Shown here piece by piece: positions 1-11,624 of a stretch of DNA of 64,000 nt (within the stretch, counting starts at the first letter, position 1; every line of letters starts with the position of its first letter). The stretch covers positions 1,240,001-1,304,000 of the forward strand of contig JANUWI010000012.1 in the NCBI GenBank assembly GCA_025504975.1. The letters are read 5' to 3'. The DNA comes from Plenodomus lindquistii. Taxonomy: Eukaryota; Ascomycota; Dothideomycetes; Pleosporales; Leptosphaeriaceae. The notes under the pieces are model-generated. The model saw only the letters and a program-made list of their open reading frames with translations, made no database searches and was not told the origin of the DNA. Position numbers and translations under genes: made by a program.

Positions 1-1570
1 CGCCTAGAGTGATCTTTAAATAGGACAACATGTGTTTTGACGCGTTGAATAGGTCCTCTGACTGCCCTACCCCCTCTTAGGAATCGCATGCTAAAGCCGC
101 CACGCAATGCTATGTTCAAATAGAGCAGTGTGAGTTGATGGATGTTGTTAAGGAAAGTGTAACGCAGGAGAGGTGGAGGAGCGAAACACGGGAAACGCTA
201 AGGCCCCACTACCGGTATGCGTAGTTAGTGCGTAAATAACGTGCGGGATCAGTGAGCTGCGCAGATCAGTACGGTAAGCTGCGCACCCACTAAACTTGAC
301 GCAACATTCTGCGCAATTGAGCTACAACAAAGCAATAGTATGGGATACAATTAAGAGATATAAGTCACGATCTAGCCCTACATGTAGTGCGAGTGTGTCC
401 TTGAGTGTGGCACTTCGTGCACGTTGGCGGCGCGCGCTGACGTTGCTGACTGCCCTCACCCTACTCAACCTCCATGACCACTCTTGCTGCTTCTGCGGTA
501 AGCTGCTGGGCCTGCCGCACCTGGAGCACTCTACCAGAAGTAATAAATTGACGCGACTGGCTCTGCTATCGTCTTTGACGCTGAACCCTCTGCACGTAGC
601 TTCCTATTCTCCTCTATATTGTTCGCACCCGAGCAATACGAGATCTCAGACCTTGCTTCGGCTACTGGGTCAATTTTCAGCAGCTTCCTGAGCTGTGAGA
701 CGCCTGTAATGTAAAAGTGTGGTAGCGTCGCAATTGGCATCGCAATGCGCGCATGATAGACCCACTGACATGTGCGAAGTCCTCTTGATCAACATGGACT
801 TCTTCCTCGGCACGTTGGACTTAAGCTCTGGAGGAAATACATTTGGTAGCTAATCTCTAGATAGATGCGGAAGTATGATTTTGGTAGCTAGATTCCTTGA
901 GACCGAAGGCCCGATGCAATGTTGAATGGAATGCTGTCAAAGAGGGTCGGATCTGCGCACTAGCATACAAAAGCTTTCATCAAATCGCAGCCAGTGCGCG
1001 TGCTGGCATTGCCTCTCAGTTGACGTGTAACACAGAAGCGCGGGCGGCTATGGAAGCGCTTGTCAAATGGCAATGCCTGCAGCAGATAGCATTGGTTCCT
1101 CACTTGTTTTCACTATCGATAGCATGGCTTTTCAATATACGAATCACTAATACAAGTCTTACGACATGTGTAACATCCTTTTGCCTGCACAGAGATTTAG
1201 ACATGTATGGAAGGTGTGAAGATTACGGTACAATGTTTGGCACATGCCCAGAAAAGAATCAACTCTTATCCTGTGCTCGCTATCAGCGCAGTTGCAGTGA
1301 AAGGCGCATATCATTCGAGGAGAGATATTCGAAGTTTCCAAAGCGATTGGGTAATCGTGAGGCCACCGAGGCCCACTCTGTCTTTCACTGCCAACCTCGC
1401 AAACAAACAAGCGCAATGCGCTCCACGTGGTGCATCGTACGCTGCTTGAACGAACGCGTTTGTATTCTGCAGCTCAACCATCACCTCGAAACCAGGAACT
1501 CACTTATCATTTCTACAACGAAACCTCGGCCACGTCCCACCAAAGCCTCCAGTTCAAGCGATCAATCACT
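1..1570. other. Intergenic, no supported gene
   Basis: Only short overlapping open frames on both strands are present, with no recognisable domain, signal peptide or consistent splice pattern. The longest (897-1664, +) is low-complexity in composition and overlaps the start of the broken SprT-like gene in another frame, so I treat it as chance. The last part is presumably the former promoter of that gene. Confidence 0.6.
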
Positions 1571-2625
1571 ATGTGTCAATTCGTGGGATTGTCGAAGGAT
1601 AATAGGTTCTCGCCCACCAACCCTGGGCCGGCGCCAGAACATGAGCAAGCCCTCTTCGACATGATCCGCACAAAGAACGTGCCTTGCACCCGTCCAGATC
1701 ATTACGGCAAAGAGTATGGCTGTCGCTACGATCACGATGTAGTCGAGCTCCAAAACTTCTGTGACGCTCCACCGCTCAAACCCGAATTGCATGAGGCCAT
1801 GCGACTCGTGAGCGATATAATTCAGACATTCATGCGCTCCGAAGAGACCATGGGTCCTTCTCAGAGTCTGCCATCCAAGATTTTCGCGCCATGTCCAGAG
1901 GAAAGTCGTCGCAATGGGAGCGTCTGAATACAGGGAAGGGGAAACACGACATCGCGGCCAAGGAAATGAAATGGCTTCTCGACATCTTCAACATCTTCTT
2001 CTGCGGCGCATTGCAGGTCTCGTTTCGATAGGTCAAGGACCCGGGATCTCTCACCTTTGCATCATACGATGTTAACGATCGATTTATTCGCGTTGAGCTT
2101 GCGATTCCTACCGATCCCGACTTTGAGGCTTCCGATTGTGAGGTTCCTGACGACGACACATGGCCACGAGATGAGCGATTCGAAGCTCTGCTACACGAAT
2201 GCGTGCATGCTCTGCTTGACCAATACGCTTGTCATGAATGCGCGTCCTACGACTCCAATGTGGCGAATGCTGGTCACCACGGTCGTGCTTTCCACGTCTT
2301 GCATAGCGCTGTCGAGTTGAGAGCATGGAGCCTGTTGGGCGCTGGAACATGCCCGCCTAGCTTCTCGGAGGAGTTCCTGTCGCAATGGAATCAGGTAAGG
2401 TTCTTGCCCAGCGTTCATGACTTGGAGACTTGGCCAGAGCCAGACAGGCAAGCTCAGGTTTTGGACAGAACCCGGACAAAGGTGATGTTCTTCGAGCGTC
2501 AGATGGGTATAGAGGAGATTGAGAAGAGGATCGACCTGTACGGAAAGGATACTACATGGCATCGTTATCCCGCCACCGTCTACCGCGCCCGGCAGTCAGA
2601 GGAACTCGCAGGTGGTCGTACATGA
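1571..2625 (+). pseudogene. SprT-like metalloprotease paralogue, broken by a frameshift and a stop
   Basis: This is a decayed relative of the protein encoded at 24362-25315 (-). Shared blocks run in order: the N-terminal IRT(K/R)N.PC segment, the helix before FFxGAL, then HECVHALLDQYAC and the NAGxHGRAF block, followed by PPSFSxxFLxxWNxVR. HECVH is the HExxH zinc site of SprT-like (PF10263) proteases, and the histidine in GHHGRAF would be the third ligand. The frame opened by ATG 1571 loses register near 1853-1866, where a one-base change moves the similarity to the next frame. In that frame a TAG at 2029-2031 replaces the tryptophan the paralogue has in its FRWQ segment. After HExxH the frame is open to TGA 2623-2625 and has about 45 residues more C-terminus than the paralogue. 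Neither break is bounded by good splice sites, so I call it a pseudogene; a sequencing error is the alternative for the one-base shift. Confidence 0.72.
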
Positions 2626-3815
2626 GTGTATGGTTGCCGACGCGTCTCCATGTGCTGGACAGGCTAGCGCTGCTAGTGGCCGTTGCTCTGCTTGTCAGCT
2701 GGTCATTGGATGACCACACGTAGGGGCATGGTCTAGAGCATCATCTTACCCCAGGAGCTAGCCGCGACGTGCAGCCTATGTTGACAAACACTCTATTATG
2801 TATGTACAATTTTTAGTATGTTGTAGTGTACATGGAAGAATATGCGAAGAATAAAGTAATACCTGTTGCAGATCGAGGTAATGGGCGAATAGGTCTTCGA
2901 GCTGAGAAGCAACAGGGTTTGAGCTACATCTCAGCGGTTCTGGACCATCTCTCTATCGATGTGATATCCATAGCAAGGATGTTGTTGTGGAGTATCCCGG
3001 ATATAAGTGATTAGCGTACGCGACCATTACGAGCAGTGATCGGCTTTGACCCTCTCTAAGATTGACAGAATGCGCTGCAACCACAACGAGATCAAAGTAT
3101 CACCGCAAGTTGAAATATTCGGGCGTGGAACCAGACTCTCAGCACGTCTTTGGGCTGGAGTGAAGAAAGAACGTAATGAGGAGTTAGGTGATTCCGGCCA
3201 CAAGTGGCACTAATTCGGCCTACCATAGGTCTCCCTTGGAAAGCGCAATGCGACGAACAAATTGCGCCATTTCGACGGTGCGCATCGAATCATGTCACGT
3301 GATTCACGATGAGCAGCACATTGCGTTGTAGCGTGGGACACCGTCCGCATGTTCATGGTCTAGACGCTCAACGCTCTCATCTAGATCCTCAGTTGAAACT
3401 ATGTCATATATGATCAGCCGCGCGGTAGACTACGCTTTTGCCCGGCAATTTCGAGCTTGAAAAAGCCTCAGCTTCAGCAAGCTAGACAAGACTCGCTTGG
3501 CGGGCTTACAAGCACCGCGCTAACGCCCATCAAGCTTCCCATGACCCTTATCTTTATCGAGAGCCAATAACACACCACGGCCTTTCCAACACCACCACCC
3601 CACCACCGTCGTTCGGCGCAGTCCAGACATTCTGTCAGACCGCTTGGTCAAGCACGCCATCTCTCAGCTCATGCTATTCTGAAGAAGGATTTCGAACAAG
3701 AAGCAATACCAAGAACGCGAAGCTCCGTGCAAGTCTTGACTTAAGACTAGGTGGCTCTGCAGCGCTCCCTGGGATATCTTCTGCATCATTCTGCGCACTC
3801 ACCCTCACCTTCATC
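2626..3815. promoter_or_regulatory. Intergenic; distal half is the likely transporter promoter
   Basis: No gene is supported. A CT/CA-rich stretch with repeated CACCACC (about 3580-3612) and pyrimidine tracts (3650-3815) lies just before the transporter start, as is common in filamentous fungal 5' leaders. A short frame at 2826-3014 has no features and is not called. Confidence 0.45.
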
Positions 3816-5291
3816 ATGGTCGACTTCCAGCCTACGGAGAACGCCAAGTCGCAGGTCGTCGATTTTGAGGCTCAGGTCTCAGACAGCGACAGCGCAACCT
3901 ACATCATCGATGCACTGGTACAAGAAGACCACGGTCATGATATCAAACTGCGCACCATGTCCTGGCAGAGGGCTGCTTGGTTGCTCGCCGGCGACCAGGT
4001 CTGCCTCGCCATTATGGCTCAGTCATGGTCGCTTTCGTACGTTCATACCCACCGAGAACCTATGGTAGAATCGCTCGCTAACACACCCCACAGCGTACTT
4101 GGTTGGGTCCCTGGCATCATCACCATGGTTGTCGCCGGCGTGCTCTTCTACATCACCTCCATCACGATGCACAAGTTCATCATGAAACACCCCCAAATCA
4201 AAGACATCTGCGACTTCGGCTACTATGCCTTCGGCAAGAGTAGTGTCGCCTACGAGTTCACGGCCATCATGCTCCTCTTGAACAATATCATGCTCATCGG
4301 CTTCCACATCCTGACCGGCGCAAAAGTCCTCAACACACTTTCCGACCACTCCATGTGTACCGTCATCTTCTCCGTGATTGCAACACTAATAGGCACCGTT
4401 ATGTCGCTTCCCAGGACCCTAAATCATGTCTCGTTCATGTCAATGTTCTCCGCTGTATGCATGGGTTTCGCGATTCTCCTCTTCCTCATCTTCGCCGGTA
4501 CGGAGGACCACCCGGTATACGGCTACAACGGCGTCTATCCCAAAGCTGGGCCCGTCAAGACGTACGCCTTCCCACTTGAAGGCACGACATGGGTCGCCGC
4601 CATGAATGCCGTGCTCAACATCACCTTCCTCTGGGTCCCGCAGATTCTCTTCCCGTCATTCATAGCAGAGATGGAGCGGCCACAAGATTTCCCAAAGGCA
4701 CTTACCGTACTTGCTGGCATCTCTGGGTTCCTGTTCATCGTGCCTCCTGCGATTGGTTTCGGGTTTCTTGGTCAGTATGCTACTGCACCTGCGTTTGGTA
4801 GCTTGGCCAGCACGGTGCACAAAAAGGCTTCCTTCGCGTTCGTCATCGTACCAACCATCATCATCGGCGTCATCTACGCCAATGTTAGTGCGAAGTTCGT
4901 GTATAGACGCATCATGGGTAAAAGCCGCCACGCGCACAGCAACACCGCTCTCGGCTGGGGTGTATGGACCGTGGTCATAGCAGCCATTTGGTTCATTGGC
5001 TTCATCTTCGCCGAGGTCATTCCTTCCATGGGCGACTTCCTCTCACTGCTCGGTGCGGCGTTCGATTCCTTCTTTGGTTTCATTTTCTTTGCAGTCGCGT
5101 ACTGGCAACTCTACAAGGGTCGCTTGTTTAACAGAGCCTCGAGGAGCGTCAACACTGTCACCCACATCTTCATCATGGCATGTGGGCTCTTCCTGCTAGG
5201 CCCCGGATTGTACGCTGCGGTGGAAGCTATCAAGGCCGATTACGCGGGTGCGGTGAGTCCTGCGTTTAGTTGCGCGAACGTCGCTATATAG
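3816..5291 (+). CDS. AAAP-family amino-acid transporter
   Basis: Multi-pass amino-acid/H+ symporter of the amino acid/auxin permease type (Aa_trans, PF01490), expected in the plasma or vacuolar membrane. A hydrophilic N-terminus of about 50 residues (acidic, then LRTMSWQRAAWLLAGDQV) is followed by about ten or eleven hydrophobic segments, including LGWVPGIITMVVAGVLFYIT, and the family-like C-terminal tail AFSCANVAI. The frame is open throughout, but 4037-4093 (57 nt) has a GTACGT donor, a GCTAAC branch site and a CACAG acceptor. Removing it joins ...SWSLS to VLGWVPGI, as expected for TM2. The spliced protein would be 472 residues; the unspliced frame gives 491. The ATG at 3816 is the first after the pyrimidine-rich leader. 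It is convergent with the 5492-6541 gene, about 200 bp apart. Substrate cannot be read from sequence. Confidence 0.88.
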   Translation: MVDFQPTENAKSQVVDFEAQVSDSDSATYIIDALVQEDHGHDIKLRTMSWQRAAWLLAGDQVCLAIMAQSWSLSYVHTHREPMVESLANTPHSVLGWVPGIITMVVAGVLFYITSITMHKFIMKHPQIKDICDFGYYAFGKSSVAYEFTAIMLLLNNIMLIGFHILTGAKVLNTLSDHSMCTVIFSVIATLIGTVMSLPRTLNHVSFMSMFSAVCMGFAILLFLIFAGTEDHPVYGYNGVYPKAGPVKTYAFPLEGTTWVAAMNAVLNITFLWVPQILFPSFIAEMERPQDFPKALTVLAGISGFLFIVPPAIGFGFLGQYATAPAFGSLASTVHKKASFAFVIVPTIIIGVIYANVSAKFVYRRIMGKSRHAHSNTALGWGVWTVVIAAIWFIGFIFAEVIPSMGDFLSLLGAAFDSFFGFIFFAVAYWQLYKGRLFNRASRSVNTVTHIFIMACGLFLLGPGLYAAVEAIKADYAGAVSPAFSCANVAI

Positions 5292-5491
5292 AAGGTGAGG
5301 TGGCTTCGTTATGGATGATTCATGATGGGAGCTTCACAATGAAAGTGTGTCTTTTACATTTCCTCAAGATACTGAAGCCAGTTGTGGGTGACTGATTACC
5401 ATGTCCTGACACGCAGCTTTTATCCAGTAAGTCGATGTAAGCTTTGCAGGTCATGACTTGCGCGACGATGTTACTTGCAGTTATCGACGAG

Positions 5492-6541
5492 CTACCGTTG
5501 TTCATCTCGCACGCGATCGAACCACGCCTTCCTCTCCATCCTAAACGCCTCCACCGCTCCCATCGCCTCTTCTTTCCTGTACGCCTCCCCAGGCCACCCA
5601 AAACTCCTATAAATCCGCTTATACGTCCTCGCATTCCTCTCATCCCCCCACTCGTACACACCGTCGTCTTTCACAAATTCGCTATTCGTCTCATCCTCCT
5701 CAAACTCAGGCACGTTCTCAAACAACTCCCCGCGTATGGGCACGATTTCCAGCGATTCAAATTTTTGTTGTAGGGAGGTAAAGAAGGACCCGATGCCAAC
5801 GGGGGAGGCGAGGTCGCACCGCACAATGTCTTCCCATATCTGTCCTTTGTGCACGTCGAGAATTAGGGAACGGCCGCCGGATTCATAGCCCTCGGCTATG
5901 ACGAGGAGATCTGTCATGCGGAAGTACCCATCGTCATCATCGTCTTCGTCATCATCATCCTCATATTCGTCTTCGGTGCCTTCGTTGTCTTCATCGTTAT
6001 CTTGAACATCCATATCAGCCTCGGCTTGGCTATGATATGCCTCGTCGGGGTTGGTGTCGACATCAACCGCATCTGCCACTTCGTCGACCTGACCCTCATT
6101 ATCTTCTTGTTCGTCATCATCATGGTCATGATCTTCCATATCTTCATCATCCTCTTCAAGCTCCTTCCTCACCTGCTCGTGCTGCTCAAACGTGTACTGC
6201 ATTCCCTCCTCCCCCGATGTATAATACCCATTCGCGAATTGCTCAGTGGTCTTCACAGAGTAGTCCACAACATCACATTTGTAATGAATGTTTGTGATCA
6301 TCTGTCGCGAATCCTTTTCATCGATGTACGGTAAGCGCCTCATCAGCTCAATGACGTAGGGTGACTTGTTGATGTTCTTCGCAACCTCAGGTGTGATGTT
6401 GGGCCAACCGCCTGGTGGCGGAAATTTTAGCGATGAGGCGGGGATATAGAACCTTGTGAGGAACAGGTAGAATTCTGTCAGAATGGTAACGTATTCGTCG
6501 AGATCGTGATTGGGGGATCTGGTGGTGGACATGGCGGGCAA
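5492..6541 (-). CDS. Conserved-looking acidic protein, function unknown
   Basis: Single-exon 349-residue protein that I do not recognise. The N-terminal about 120 residues are mixed and globular (Y, F and P rich, with GGWPNITPE). The centre (about 130-215) is a very acidic, probably disordered run of D/E. The C-terminal about 130 residues look folded again (GQIWEDIVRCDLASPVGIGSFF, then YKRIYRSFGWPGEAYRKEEAM) and end in a charged helix. Two well-composed ends around an acid linker argue that the frame is real rather than a repeat artefact. Start could be the ATG at 6541 or the in-frame ATG nine bases later (MSTTRS). It has no signal peptide or membrane segment. It is convergent with the amino-acid transporter. 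Confidence 0.75.
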   Translation of the reverse strand: MPAMSTTRSPNHDLDEYVTILTEFYLFLTRFYIPASSLKFPPPGGWPNITPEVAKNINKSPYVIELMRRLPYIDEKDSRQMITNIHYKCDVVDYSVKTTEQFANGYYTSGEEGMQYTFEQHEQVRKELEEDDEDMEDHDHDDDEQEDNEGQVDEVADAVDVDTNPDEAYHSQAEADMDVQDNDEDNEGTEDEYEDDDDEDDDDDGYFRMTDLLVIAEGYESGGRSLILDVHKGQIWEDIVRCDLASPVGIGSFFTSLQQKFESLEIVPIRGELFENVPEFEEDETNSEFVKDDGVYEWGDERNARTYKRIYRSFGWPGEAYRKEEAMGAVEAFRMERKAWFDRVRDEQR

Positions 6542-9500
6542 TGAGCACGTGACAATTGACTTGGTAGAAATTCGAAATACTCGCGCAACCCGCCAGGAGG
6601 GGTTGGCGGGTTGGGCGAGTATTGGTTAAGATAAAGTCTGATTAATGTAGCATGAGCTGTGCCGCACGACTTTGATGGCCCGTGGATATTCAATGGTTGC
6701 CTGATATGCCCAGCCGGTTGACGACCTACATCGGCAATACGCCCGGTCGTGGCATGGAGAACGTAGCGAAATCATTGACACTAGCAATTCTGAAAACAAG
6801 AACCGTGCTATCCCTACTTTTTTACCTGACATATCCAGGAATCGCCAAGCAGGCTAAAGCGGAAAGAGGTCACTTGCGATGGTACTCAATTCTTTCAAAT
6901 GCCTTAGCAGTCGCGCTGATTGTGTCGCAAATAAGTAGCGACGTTGTGCAACAGTCCCAAGGCATTATAGCTACAGAATCGTCGGACTTCCCCACAATGT
7001 GCGCAATCTGTATTTCGACGAATAAAGAGCGAGTGCTGGACTGATGCCCCCTGATCATTGATACCGACACGTGACGTCACAGGCCGGACGGCACATGTCG
7101 GCGCCGTTCCGACACTTCCGCATTCACTCTCAATCTCCTCACCGAGAGACCAGACATGTCTGAAACCTAGATGAGCGATTCTGCTTCAAAATCGCTTTCC
7201 ATAACCACCAGCGGCCTGCCTGATACAAGACCTGCTGACGGACATTGTGCTGTATTATGTAGCATGGAGACGGCTACGACGTTCGCCTTGAGCCCATTCG
7301 ACCATATACTTTGTTCTCACGGCATGCTGCTGTCCTACTTATCTACATCAAGCTATAACATATCCAAATCAATGCTTCCGTAGTTTTGTCTCTAATTATA
7401 ACTAGTTCAAAGAACTACCAGTGGTAATAATTGAGGGAACACCAACAATTAATTTCAACCTCAGCTTGTCAAAAGTCTAACGTTACATTAGTCTCGTTGA
7501 CTTTGACTGCATCAAGTAGAGTATCGACCTCAGCCTCTACTTATTACGCTGGTGCCCTGGACATCATCACAGGCGACCGAGATCCTGGCCGTAAGTGGTG
7601 CAGCACAATCTATTCTTTGTTCCATGGAGTAAAGCTCAGCATAAAGCTTAAATACTTTCTTCGCCACCTCGATCTCGGCGTCAGATCTCTCGGCATAATC
7701 AAGCACCGTCCATCCCGCACCCAGGACAAGCTTTGCAGCTATGTACAGGATACCACAGTATCCTTACATTGGATTGAACCCTTGTCAGTCCCCGTATTAT
7801 ACCGAAGAAGAGCAAACTAATGACAAAAGGCGATCTGCGCAGTTCTGATACACCAATGGCTCGGTCTTTCTACGATAAAATACGGAAACAAGCAGGGGTT
7901 CAATCTGATGTGGCTTTATCCTGTACAACTACTACATCGACTCTAAGTTAGTTTATCAGGTGTTTCTTTTCTGACGCGCAATCTACCGATGATATCCTTA
8001 AGGCTACTGGGATGTGGGCGAGATCCTTCTAATTGTACCGACTGCTATAGGCCACAGAAAGGGAAGAGGTCATTCCGGCACAAACAGAGAAATGGGTTCC
8101 GGGAGAGGGTTCCGGGAGAACTTTACTCCGTTGTTTGCGCATCTTTCATCATGTTCAGATTAACTCAAACACTTTATATCAAACAGGACTTTGGGCACGC
8201 CGGGAAAAGCAATAAGAAAGGGAGCAAGAGTGCATGTTCGCAGTCACACTTGGTGACAAATTCATGCTGGTATTACCACCCCCCGATTCAACCGCAGCTT
8301 GGGAGGACACCACGTAAACCCGAGCGTAAGCGAAGGGATACATGATGCGAGTATACTACGACATCATTGTTGTATTCAGTGATAGGACTTACATGTTCCG
8401 CGGCTTCTTCGAGAATTCTCCCGTTCCAAGCGTCATGTGAGTCAAGATCAGAAATGTGGAGCCAACACTGTCTAGTACGAAGGTAGGTGTAAAACCACGA
8501 TCGCGACACCTCGCGATTGGTGGTACGACAATTTAGGTGGATCTGATACTGTCTATAACCGCAGAGCCTAGGGTAGCAGCAGGCGCAGTAATTGTGTGAG
8601 AGGGTGGAAGATTCCGGGCCTGGCCCGCAAAGTAGTGTTCACACGTTCGTGTACTCATCGGCTACACTTTCTCAGCGCAATGCCACCAATGGCAAATCTT
8701 GTCATAGCCGTGTGCAGTACTCTGAATACCACATCACATTATTCCAGAGTTGTCAATCTCATCAACAACGCAGTCGAGATCATCAAACATCCGCGGTCTC
8801 GTTGATTGACCTTGAGGTTTCAAGTGCGCGACCACACCGGTGGTTACTGTGCTTAAAAAGCTAAGAGGGGCATCAAGATAAGAGAAGACTCGGAGGCACC
8901 AGGTACAATCAGCGCGAGATCGAGTGTGGCCCGGGACAGAAGGTGCGGGTTAAATAGGACAGCGGTGGACAAGGAAGTCCTGTTCTCCGTAGGTAAAGCG
9001 ACCCGCTGGGGGTTCGCCTGTCAAGATACATCCTTATAAGTATCGAATCAAGGTACGCCGCCAAGCACACAGAATGAAATGATGAATGTTATCATCCCTT
9101 CATCTCGTTTGTTGCATTGAATGGTTTGGGGATAGAAGTGTGGTTTCCTTGCTGAAAAATGGCCCTGTTGCACCGTCTCTTTGATGTTCGTAGGACAAGG
9201 TCGCACAACAAGCCCAGGATGCCAAGAGTGTTCGTCGAACTTTATCTTGCGCTCACGGTCCTCGACAACACCGCCGCCCAACCCGACACTTCTTTTGTCT
9301 ACGCTTGAGTCATGCATGGCACGCCTGCCGAGCTGCTCACAGAGCCGCTGGCAGTAATGATCGTGAATGGGTTTATGTGTAGATTGTATATAACACGCGC
9401 ATAAAGTTTGTGTACCTCCATGAATGCTGTCCTGAGACCTCAGCTGCATGGCAACAACTCGAACCAAACGAGACAGAAATCAGATCGCGCTCTGACGGAT

Positions 9501-9970
9501 CGAATCTGACAAAGCCAGGATACGAACGCGATCGGAAACAGACCGAATAGGCGTCATATTCCAGGCACCATGCGCTCCTGGGGAGCGGGGAAGTGGTTGC
9601 GATTGCCAGAGGCTGTGGACTGATTCATGATGGTGTTGCCGCCCAACTTCTTACAGCGCGCCGGGCCTAGCCACCAGAACATCGGACCGAAGCGTACAGC
9701 GGGCACGCTTCATTATTGGTTCCAGTCCTAGGATGCGTGGACTGCACAAATGAAGGCAACTCCTTCGTCTCAAGAGGCAAAGGCTATTGCGTCTGTTCCG
9801 CAATCACCTGTTTGTCAACCCATGGCCGTCGCAATCACTCAAGTGGTCGATCATTGACCTTAGCGATGCCCATGCGACCCATCCAGCATATCAATATGCC
9901 TGCCTTCGCTCTTACATCAACCATTGAGATCTGATCATCTTTGCTGATCACACTCACGCGACAGATCGGC
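6542..9970. other. Gene-poor stretch, nothing supported
   Basis: About 3.4 kb with only scattered open frames of 60-140 codons on both strands (for example 6682-7044 +, 7431-7820 + and 9048-9467 -). None shows a domain, a signal peptide followed by a plausible mature chain, or splice continuity to another frame. I found no tRNA-like cloverleaf, long repeat or transposon end by eye. Composition is ordinary, unlike the AT-rich block further right. Confidence 0.5.
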
Positions 9971-11407
9971 ATGAGTTCGGACAGTACTATAATCGGCGCA
10001 GGGCCTCCTCCGCCAGGAGTCGTTCCGAACTTCGAAAACCCCTCGGAGTCGATCGCCCATCGGGTCATCATAGTTGCAGTCGTTGCTGCTGTGCTCACAA
10101 TCCCCATCTGCTTGATTCGGTTGTACACGAAGCGCTTCATACTGCGAAACGTGGGATGGGATGATTGTACGTCTTGTCCAGTTCTGTCTCTGGCTCCTGC
10201 TAATTACTCTGCGTCAGACTCCATCATGGTGGCCAGCGTATGCCGAGATTTCACCTCATCGGCAACTTTCACTCACCATCTTGTAGGCACTCGCACTGTG
10301 CTTCTCCATATATGTGAGCTGGCGTATGTAGCGTCTCGCCTCCCGCAGACTCTGGGCTGACTGAATCCAGAAACGACGAACGGCTTGGGACATCATATCT
10401 GGGAGGTCTCCGCAGCAGACTTCTATCAGCTCATGAAGGTTCGTCACATTCCGCTCGATAACACAATTCGACCCGAAAATGTACTAAAGATGCGTAGATT
10501 GGTGACATCGCAGGTCCCATCTTTTTCAACTTGTCCACCATGTTCACGAAAATATCATTGGCTTTATTCTACCTACGTCTGTCGCCATTTGGGACAGGAT
10601 TTCGAATGGCCAATTACGCTGTCATGTTTGTTTCGGTAATCAACAGTACGCTTTCTGCGTTTGGTTTCCTCTGGGTATGCCAGCCTATCGCGAAATACTG
10701 GGATTACAGCATCTTGACCGGCTCGTGCATCAATCTGAATGCATACTTCCTGGCGACTGCCTGTGTGAACGCAGCTACAGACCTGGCGTTGCTTATACTA
10801 CCCATCTTCATCATGCGCAAATTGCAGCTGGCGTTGCATCGCAAAATTAGCGCAGCGCTGCTGCTCATGACGGGATCTTTGTACGTCCACATATAGATGG
10901 TAATCGTGTGCTTCTATTCTAACAGCTACCAGTGTCTGTGTTGTCAGCATTATTCGGGTCGAACAAATCGTGAGAGGGATGAAAATTATTCCCACTGATG
11001 GAACGTGGGGCATGGCCACAAACTTCCTCTGGATGTACGTCGGGATCCCAGGCAGCGCACGACTTCTCGCTGACAAACTTAGGCTCACGGAAATGTGGCT
11101 CGGCATCATCTGCGCTTGTCTACCGATAATTTATACCTTCGTACGCACCCAAATCTTCGCAAAGCCTAGGCCTGGCAACAACTACGTTCCCTTCCCAGCC
11201 ATTCGAGATCCGAATAGCGGCCAAGTCAATCACAACGCCCGTCCGCTAGCCGATGACTCCGGTTATCATTCCGGTCAGTTGTCGAACTTCAGCTTAGAGC
11301 AGCTCGACGCCGATGGACACGAGCTGAAAGACGGCGTCCAACACAGGGTCAGGGCAGCGGCATCGGATAAGAGCCTCTTGATATCAGCATCGAGACACAG
11401 TGGCTAG
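9971..11407 (+). CDS. Pth11-like rhodopsin-fold integral membrane receptor
   Basis: Seven-transmembrane fungal protein of the Pth11/SAT4 type (fungal rhodopsin domain, PF20684), a plasma-membrane family that includes surface-sensing receptors. I read six exons: 9971-10166, 10218-10237, 10287-10323, 10371-10438, 10498-10880 and 10933-11407, giving 392 residues. Each intron has a GT donor and AG acceptor (GTACGT, GTATGC, GTATGT, GTTCGT, GTACGT), and joining them restores the family order: TM1 with RLYTKR, GWDDYS, TM2, NGLGHHIWEV, STMFTKISLALFYLRLSPFG, the SCINLNAY and NAATDLALLILPI segments, then GTWGMATNFLW. The tail of about 90 residues is hydrophilic and cytosolic. Exons 2 and 3 are only 20 and 37 nt, so automatic gene callers may miss them. 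The ligand is unknown. Convergent with the GMC oxidoreductase, 217 bp away. Confidence 0.88.
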
Positions 11408-11624
11408 CTGGACTTGCCTTACCTCTACCGATGTTGTCTACGACCGTGACGCCTACATGCAAAAGTACCTTTGAATAATATTCTATCGAGCTGAAGTGCG
11501 ACACTAGTAATGATGAAGATTCATGTCTTTGCATGGAAATTGTTGGCAGTAGTGAGGCTCGCAAATGTCAAAAAATCGATTATGATGAACAAGACTACAT
11601 TCACTAGAAGCGTAGGGGCCGTAT

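Noticed and set aside
897..1664. 255-codon open frame on the plus strand before the SprT-like relic
   Set aside because: No domain or sensible composition, start codon is not ATG, and it overlaps the better-supported 1571 start in another frame.
5251..5416. Possible 3'-terminal intron (GTGAGT..CACGCAG) in the amino-acid transporter
   Set aside because: The unspliced end gives AFSCANVAI, the usual C-terminus of this transporter family; splicing would replace it with unrelated residues.
6682..7044. 120-codon plus-strand frame
   Set aside because: No homologous feature, weak start context and overlapping equal-sized frames; likely chance.
9048..9467. 139-codon minus-strand frame
   Set aside because: No signal peptide or domain, and no splice-compatible neighbours.
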